Origin: Ectocarpus siliculosus
Lineage: Eukaryota > Sar > Phaeophyceae > Ectocarpales > Ectocarpaceae
Direction of reading: 5' to 3'
DNA length: 45,790 bases
Assembly (NCBI GenBank): GCA_000310025.1
Contig: FN649746.1
Location: 1,621,625-1,667,414 of the forward strand
The translations under genes and the position numbers were made by a program. The notes under the pieces were generated by a model. It saw nothing but the letters and a program-made list of their open reading frames with translations, was not told the origin of the DNA and ran no database searches. Every line of letters begins with the position of its first letter. Position 1 is the first letter of the stretch. Below are positions 32,201 through 45,790 of this stretch, piece after piece.

Positions 32201-35200
32201 GGTACTGTAGCGGTTGGAACGTGTCTTTTTGTGAAGACATCACCGCCAGGGACAGCAGCAACGACAGCGACAATGGCGAGGTAGGTCAAGGTTTGTGCAA
32301 CCACGATCGGTCAAAATAATCCCCCTCTCTTTAGCGTCAACTGGACGTGTGCTCTTGCATCATGGTTTCATTTTTTGTATTTGTCGAAAGCTTGACAACG
32401 GCCCACACTCCCGCCCTCTTCTCTGCCGAGCGCCGAGCCCGATCTAAAATAAGCTTCTCCGTGGTCGTTCCGAGCCTAGCACTGTTCACCATGAAGAAAG
32501 CAAACAAGGGCAGATGTGTTCTGCAGAACGAGTGCGGCGGCATCCAAATCGTCCTGCCTTACTGTGCTCGTGGCGATCTTATGTTACAACTTTTGTTACC
32601 GTATCGTTGCTCGCGATTGCGGCGGCGGTAGGTGCACTGCCATTGAGGAGGCGTTAACCCACGACAATGCCATGGACACCTTGGCCGGCGTCGATCTCGT
32701 CGTTGATGCCAGCGACAACCCCCGCACCCGGTATCTCGTCAACGACGCCTGCGTGCTCTCTGGGACACCCTTGGTAGGTTGTCGCATTTTGTTTTTGTTC
32801 TGTGGTCAACATTTGTGTTGCCGGTGTTGCTGCATGCGGTGCCGTCTTCTGGAGAATGAATTTTGGTCGTTTGCAGCCGTTGGGACTCAATCGTGTGCAC
32901 CACAACCCTTGGGTTTCCCTACCCGTGACGAGGCGATGGAACCTTGATAGAAATGGAAGTAGAGTACACCGTACACACTTGACACCTTGGTGAAGCTATA
33001 GTCAAGAGTCGTCGCGTGTGCGATCGCGGCGCTCGAAGGCAGAGATAACTACCGCCGCGAAATAATATAGCTCCCCTCCGGCCCCACGCTCGAGGGCAAT
33101 AGCGCAGGCGGTTTGTACTGCCCCTAGCCTCCTCAACTTCAGCCAGGTGGCCATTCACTGCCTCCCCAGACAGTCAGTTGGCCATAAACAGCCTCGCTAG
33201 TAGTTATCTGTATGCACGCCTAACTGCCCCCTCTCTCGCGACTCGAATTTAACATCGTGGCGTATTGAAGGTGTCAGGGAGCGCACTCGGGATGGAGGGG
33301 CAGGTATCGGTTTTCCACCACCGTGGGGGGCCTTGCTACCGCTGCGTCTTTCCCGCGCCGCTGGCGGCGGAGGCGGGCCGCAGGTGCAGCGACAACGGCG
33401 TCCTGGGAACCGTTCCCGGTGAGGTATTGACAATCAGACCCAGAGAGAGGACAGAGGGAGAGACAGATATACAGACAGACAGACAGACAAGACACGGAGA
33501 CACAGGTTCTTGGACACACAAACAGAGAGGGAGAGGGAGAGGGAGAGAAAGAGAGAGAGGGAAGCGGAGAGCAGAGAGAGAAACAGGTAGGGTAGAGAGA
33601 AAGAAAAGAGTACGGCGGGGGTAGACAGTTCGTTCCACATGGGGGTACCCGTTGTCCAAAGGGAAGGGGAGGGGATCGGGTCGCAGAATTTTCTCACGGA
33701 AAAGAGAGGAGGTACAACGAGTGCAACATAATCGAACGGTGCATTTCGCGTTGCCTGTGGTATGTGTGACGGCGTTTTTGATGGCTGTCTTCGGGGTCAC
33801 TGTTGCGGCTGTTTTTGTTGCCATCGCCAGACGCCGCCGCGGCAGTGTTCGCTGTTGCGAGCAGCGTCACTGACGGCGGTGTCGTTTCTGCCCCCCCCAC
33901 GCCTCACTGCCACCTCCACTCCTCCCTGACACCACCACCACCAACATGCCAGGCGTGATCGGTTGCCTGCAAGCCACGGAAGCGCTGAAGGTGCTGGGAG
34001 AGTTCGGCTCTCCCCTGGTGGGCAGGCTTTGCACGTATGATGGACAGGACGGGTCGTTCTACACAGTGCGCTTGCGCCCGAGGTATGTCGGCTGCTGCTG
34101 AGCAAGAAAGCCTCCGTGGGTTAACAAAAGGCGAAGAAGTTGTGCGTCGGCACTCGAGAACACACGTTCTCCTTGCTCACCGAGACTTGTCGTTTTATTT
34201 CTGCCGACAGTGTTTCGTTTCGGACAAGCAAGGCTATGCCGCCGCCATACTCTAGGAAAGATGGGCGGTGACGCACGCACACACACCACTACGCAAACCC
34301 TTTTGACTTGAGCGTGTTCGCGTTTTTCATCCCGCTACGAGACTGATATATTTTCATTGGTCAGCCGGTTAGCGCGGTCGATGCTACATGTAATTCAGAA
34401 AACACACACACCGACAGGCGCGAGGGAAGGGGTATTGGTTGCTCTGCCGTACTGTGTTCAAGCTGCACCTTCTCCTTCCCCCCGCGTTCCCTGATTTTGG
34501 TTCGTCATCTTCGGCATTCTGTCGGGCCGGGATGACAGGGGGGCTATTTTTCTCCACAATCAGGGGTCCTGCTGTGCGGATGTACATCATTGTTCTTGTC
34601 CCACGTAGATAAAATATCGTAGCTGTTCGTTCAAGTATACCAAGACAGGCTCGGATTGTTTTGCTCAAATATGCAGGAGTCTTGTCTGATCCGCTGGCCT
34701 CTACACCGTGCTCGATCTCCCCCCCCCCCTCTCTCTCTTTCTCCCTCTTCTCCAACCACGTGCTTATCTTTATCGTCTTGCCTTTTTCAGGTCCAAGACG
34801 TGTGCGGCCTGCGGGGACAACCCCACCGTACTGAGCATGGAGGGAAGCAAGGCCTTCGCCGCCAAGCACGGCCTGACGGTGGCGAGGGTCGTGCCAGAGA
34901 TGGAGCGGGTGCCCACCGCTACCTGCCAGGTGCGTCAGAGTACGCTCGTAGGAAAACGTCCGCTGCAGCTCTCGTATGCACGGTGCCGAACATTTTTTCT
35001 TCTTCGTCTTCTTTTTCTTCTGCTGCCTCTTTGCGTCTTCTGCTACCTCTTTTCTTCGTCTTCTACCAACTCTTTTCCGCGCCAGTAGGTTCGTCCCCGG
35101 AACCTACACCCCCAACGCTCGTGGGCTCGTGGGCATGTACCGTAGAATGCTTCCCCCCCTAAGTTTACCGCATTTGCAACGAACCTTGGCAGTGGGGATG

Positions 35201-36612
35201 GCCGGGAGCATTTACCGCGCGTGCCACTATGACTGCGAAGACACACACAGCAACAGGCGTGCTACAGTACTCGTTTCGTTGTCCGACTGAATGGCCGATC
35301 GGTCAGCCTTGCCGTCGTCGACTCTCCTGAACCTTCCGCCACGTTGCTGCTGACTAGCAATAGACCCATCCTTGAACTGGGGCACTCTCCCGAATACGTG
35401 GCCGTTTTTTTTCCCAACACTTGAAGACAGCGTCACCCAGAGGGTGCGCAAAACTCCAAATCTTAGTTCAAGGTCCATCTCGACCCCGTTTCCCACGCCC
35501 CTGGCTCTTCGTCTCCTGTGCCCCCTTTCAGGAATACGCGGACGTTGTGGCCGGCGGGCGGAGGCATGTCCTGCTTGACGTGCGCGTCGGGGTGCAGTTC
35601 GCGGTGTGCGCCTTGGACGACGCTGTCAACTTGCCGCTGTCGCAGCTAGAGGTGCGACGTGTGGTCTGGGAATGAGAAAAATAAAATGGACAGGGAACAC
35701 GCAAGACTTTCTTGTGTGGAACTTTCCTTTTCAGATGTACAGTAGAGGTCGCTTTTTAGTGCCGGTATGCGCCCAGAAAATACAGCGGCACTATTCCGGA
35801 CCGGCACTATTCAAGGTATTGAGAATGACTTGGAAATTCAGAGCGTACCGGTCGAAAACATGGGCATTATGCCGGACACCGGCTCTAAACAGGGACCTCT
35901 ACTGTACTGAATGTGACAGGAATCAGTCATCTCCATGTACTGTTGCGCGTACACGGGAACTTGAACTCTACTCGCAGCAGCAAAGAAGGCTTTGATTGAA
36001 TGGCATGCAGGAGGGCTCAGAGGAACAGCAGAGGGACAGAGGTGTGGCAGAGAGGGGCCAGGAAACATGAAATTTCGACAGGAAAAACATCGTGTTCTGC
36101 AGGAAATTTCTTGTCTTGCGCCTTGTCTCCTTGGGCTGGATGACGAGAGACCATGCTGCTTGTCGCTCGGTCCAGCTCAGGACCAATCATATCATTCCGA
36201 TACCGGTGTAAGCACCTGCCTCGCCTCTTCCACTTGAAACCTCGTTCGGTCGAATCTCGATAGAATATGGCCGATCGACAGCAGGGTGGGTGGGCAGCGG
36301 CCTGAAATACTACTCTACTCGAAGACGCGTGGTTAATGCTCTAACGACTAAGGCATGCAAAACATGAATACACCCCCCCCCTTGCGTGTTTTCGCTCACA
36401 TGTTCAAAATGTTAACGCAGGCGTCCATGGAGAAAGTGGAAACGCTCAGTGAAAGTCGTTCTCTGCCAGTGTACTGCATCTGCCGCAGGGGAGTCGATTC
36501 CAAGGCCGCCGTGTCGATCCTCGCCAAGAAGGGTTTTCCTAACGTGATGGATGTTTCGGGGGGTCTCACGGAGTGGGCGAGGACGGTAGACCGTGAATTC
36601 CCGATGTACTAG
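29219..36612 (+). CDS. MOCS3: MOCS3/UBA4: E1-like adenylyl- and sulfurtransferase with rhodanese domain, ten exons, 483 aa
   Basis: This cytosolic enzyme adenylates and thiocarboxylates the C-termini of Urm1 and MOCS2A, for tRNA thiolation and molybdopterin synthesis. Exons are 29,219-29,260, 30,076-30,389, 31,271-31,385, 31,983-32,092, 32,632-32,773, 33,271-33,418, 33,953-34,082, 34,791-34,929, 35,532-35,651 and 36,421-36,612; all phases match. Seen in order: an N-terminal coiled coil ([17 protein letters not shown]), [16 protein letters not shown], the nucleotide loop VIGAGGLAS (about 128-136), IETSNLHRQ with the ATP-site Arg, DASDN, zinc cysteines CYRC (263-266) and CAAC (338-341), the E1 cysteine in RRCSDNGV (280), and the rhodanese loop CRRGVDS with Cys 441. 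Every expected catalytic residue is present and length is near the human 460 aa. Exon 1 and the exact exon 2 acceptor (30,076 or 30,079) are the least certain parts. Confidence 0.93.
33430..33600. repeat. GA- and GACA-rich tract in MOCS3 intron 6
   Basis: Imperfect GAGAGG, CAGACAGA and GGGAGA repeats of about 170 bp begin about a dozen bases after the exon 6 donor. Long open frames over it on both strands are artefacts of the repeat. Confidence 0.8.
34340..34390 (+). repeat. Dispersed module, third copy, in MOCS3 intron 7
   Basis: It matches the inverted copy at 6,371-6,416 over CATTGGTCAGCCGGTTAGCG and the next 11 bases, some 28 kb away, showing a family dispersed within the window. Confidence 0.6.
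35740..35904. mobile_element. 165-bp pogo/Tc1-mariner-like MITE in MOCS3 intron 9
   Basis: The terminal inverted repeats read CAGTAGAGGTCGCTTTTTAG on the left and, complemented, CAGTAGAGGTCCCTGTTTAG on the right; both continue into GCCGGT. TA dinucleotides flank both ends (35,738-35,739 and 35,905-35,906), as expected for a TA target duplication. There is no coding capacity. The CAGTAGAGGTC end resembles pogo-type termini, which is a family-level inference. A lone CAGTAGAGGTGC end also occurs at about 29,353 in intron 1. Confidence 0.8.
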
Positions 36613-38219
36613 TAGGTGCCGATGGTTTGAAAGATGCAACACGGGCGTCTTGCTGACGCTATTGTAGTAGTAGTGCTGTAGTGATCCCAAGTAGATAGAG
36701 TATTACCAATGGAGCCCCCCCCCCCCTTGAGTTTATTTTGTGGCGCCCTGCCCGGTAGGTACGTAGGTGCGGTAGTTAGCCGTGTTCGTTCTGCTTTCAG
36801 CGAGGGTGAGGTGAATGTATCACAGATTCTAGAGTTAACGAGTAATTGTGTGAGTAGAGCCCTCCCTTCCCTGCTCTGTAAAGGTCAGGTTTTGGGTGGC
36901 TTGGTATTTTAGTCGACAAATTTACGCCGACAACTATTTATACACGTACAGTAGGATGATAAGACACCGGTAACACGGTGTCGTCTACAATGATGCCGTG
37001 GCTCTCTTGCTTTCGATGAGAAAGCGCCAGGTCGGTAATTGAATTACGTACCACGTAGACACATGCTGCGAGCGACGGAACGTTGTGAACCAAGACCTCG
37101 TGCGAAAGAGCAAGAAGTGCCCACACCCTGCTGTCGAGACACATGATGGTGTTGTGGCCGTCGATGGCCAGATGGGCGGAGAAATTGTGGGGGGCGAAAA
37201 CCCGTCATTGGAACGGTGTCATGTTTCGTTGAGGTACACTATCATTGTTTGGGTGAAGAAAAGGCTGCCATGCGGCTGTGCTCTCCGGAACGAGTGCATG
37301 TCTTCACAGCGCTGCGAGGAACAGAGTGGTCGTCCGATGAGGATACGGTGAATCAGCAGTCGCGTGAATGCCGAGCTAGCAGCCTCCCGGGTTTTTTTTG
37401 GCGGTGGCATCCACCTCCTCAAGCATGGGGTCACCACAATGGGGCAGGGTTGAAGGCGGCAATGGTTCGACAACATGAAGAGAGGAGGAAATCGTGAACA
37501 AATGAACACGCTCGCAACAGCGGTGCATGCAAAACGGGCGACACGACTACGAAGGACGCCTGGAATGAAAGGCTTTCCAGGCAAGATACGGCAGCAAGAA
37601 AAGGTGGGTGCTCATTTTCTGTGAAGATCGTCGATGTCACGGCGGTACACCCGATGGATGGCGAAATTCACTCTACACTTGCCAGCAACAAACGAGCCTC
37701 GGCCAAAATAAGACATTCTTGCAATATACAAGTGCGGGCGCTAACTACTGACTGCAGCTGGCAGGTACAACAGTATACATGATCCCTACATGTAGCAGCT
37801 AAAATAATGGATCCTTGCTGTGTTGTCGGAAACGCGAAATTTGAATTGATGTATACGTACGGTTATGTGTCCGACACCCATCCGCGTGCCCCCCCCCCCC
37901 TCAAACGCTGCCTTGAGTTTTCCTTCCCTGTGCCTGCGACTGGGGAAACCGGGAGCCGTGGTACCGTGCACTGCTGTCTTGCTCACGTATCCTCTAGGGC
38001 ACACCCTTATCTGTAGGAGAAATAGTGGAGCACAAGCACACAAGTCCGCCCTTCTCTTACGATAACACCAGACGCCGGTAGCAGGGACTGGTACGCTGCC
38101 AAGAATTTCAAAATTGGAGATTTCAGAGAGAGCGAACATATTGACCACAGACGAGAGGGCGTGTGCTACCTGCTAGTGGTACACACGCGCGACGCTTGCA
38201 AAGGCCCCTTCTCGTAAGA
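36613..38219. other. Intergenic: MOCS3 3' UTR and importin promoter; no gene seen
   Basis: This 1.6 kb should hold the MOCS3 3' UTR and the importin upstream region. Open frames of 80-120 codons at 37,085-37,590 occur on both strands without motifs. No clear polyadenylation signal or TATA box was singled out. Confidence 0.4.
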
Positions 38220-45168
<6,949 letters not shown>

Positions 45169-45734
45169 GTATGATATTGCCATGTCTGCTGCACGTGTTC
45201 TGTAATATGAAGACCGGTCCGGAAAATGTTCCAAACATTTTCCTGGAACGTTCGCTCGCACACGAACCCACACGTTGAACAAGGACGCTCCTCGTCCCCA
45301 CTTCTTTGGGCAACCAAGTGCCGAAACGGCAAACTGAAGGAACGAGAGAGAGAGAGAGATCACATTCTGCGGCAGTTCATTCGTCAGGGGCGCCCCGGCT
45401 GCGCTGTGACCACCCGGGGCTTGGGGGTAGCAGCGTCAGCCGACGTGCGGGGTTGCGTTTTTCAACGCCGCGCGTTGCTGCTACACCACCTCCCGTTTTT
45501 CTTCCCGTCCCTTCGGTGGCCGCCAGGCCGCCATGCCATCGATAGCTCGCATGAGTGGCGATCCGGCCGCGGCGACCGCCACCGAGGACGCGGAGGACTA
45601 CGCCATTGTCCACGTTGCGGTGATCCACGTGCAGCGCGAGGCGGTACGAGCCAAAGCCAAGGTTCCTCGATCTGTGGTCGTCGGCGAGGGACAAGGGCGG
45701 TAGCGGCGCCGACATCCTCGCGCGCGCCAATCGT
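45169..45734 (+). other. Importin intron 7 start; possible exon at 45,527 onward
   Basis: A strong acceptor (CTTCCCGTCCCTTC ... CCGCCAG) opens a phase-0 frame at 45,527, the phase needed after exon 7. It reads MPSIARMSGDPAAATATEDA then EDYAIVHVAVIHVQREA, which does not look like the expected HEAT repeat. In another frame the sequence further on reads RFLDLWSSARDKGGSGADIL. It may be a divergent exon, an alternative exon or part of an unrelated element. Confidence 0.3.
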
Positions 45735-45790
45735 GCCATGCTCCGGGAAACGACGTAGTACCGGTACTCTATCGTTTCCCGGAGCATGGC
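45735..45790. repeat. 56-bp near-perfect palindrome at the window edge
   Basis: The arms GCCATGCTCCGGGAAACGA (45,735-45,753) and TCGTTTCCCGGAGCATGGC (45,772-45,790) are exact reverse complements. The 18-base centre contains a further AGTACCGGTACT palindrome. It could be the visible part of a longer inverted repeat cut by the window. Confidence 0.95.

Noticed and set aside
33434-33824. Minus-strand frames rich in Leu/Ser/Pro
   Set aside because: Antisense reading of the GA-rich tract in MOCS3 intron 6.

Overview
The window looks like nuclear DNA of a GC-rich, intron-rich eukaryote. Short coding exons are joined at GT-AG introns of 0.1 to 2.5 kb that hold microsatellites and small transposons. 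The protein families, single-residue runs, intron density and a Ty3/gypsy relic fit a stramenopile, most likely a brown alga. That placement is inference; no species marker was seen.

Three genes were rebuilt exon by exon with matching splice phases. POP1 (minus strand, 20,080-28,927, nine exons, about 1,104 aa) is the large protein subunit of RNase P/MRP. MOCS3/UBA4 (plus strand, 29,219-36,612, ten exons, 483 aa) is the E1-like and rhodanese sulfur-transfer enzyme for Urm1/MOCS2A. The 5' part of an importin-beta of the IPO5 type (plus strand, from 38,220, seven exons, 282 aa) runs toward the right edge. POP1 and MOCS3 are head to head, with about 290 bp between their start codons. Both act on tRNA, POP1 in 5'-end processing and MOCS3 in wobble-uridine thiolation, so this may be a shared promoter for tRNA maturation.

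The left 20 kb is mostly repeats with a few fragmentary genes. These are the C-terminus of an unknown plus-strand gene (1-195), a probable minus-strand exon with an acidic start and an Asn run (732-1,348), a minus-strand exon encoding one membrane segment (3,464-3,774) and a plus-strand exon pair encoding another (16,616-16,965). Repeats include a tRNA-Glu-like SINE head (7,871), two neighbouring giant hairpins (9,491-10,200 and 10,290-10,746), a decayed Ty3/gypsy integrase region (11,580-13,214) and a 0.4-kb direct duplication (13,929-14,394 and 15,164-15,541).

Introns of the three main genes carry further mobile or simple repeats: a 165-bp TA-flanked MITE in MOCS3, a 186-bp palindromic MITE and about 490 bp of TTG-type repeat in the importin gene, a CGAAA array that replaces the usual polypyrimidine tract before an importin exon, and two repeat modules shared between POP1 intron 7 and importin intron 1. 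The window ends in a 56-bp near-perfect palindrome.

All gene calls come from reading the sequence and from remembered family motifs; no search was run.
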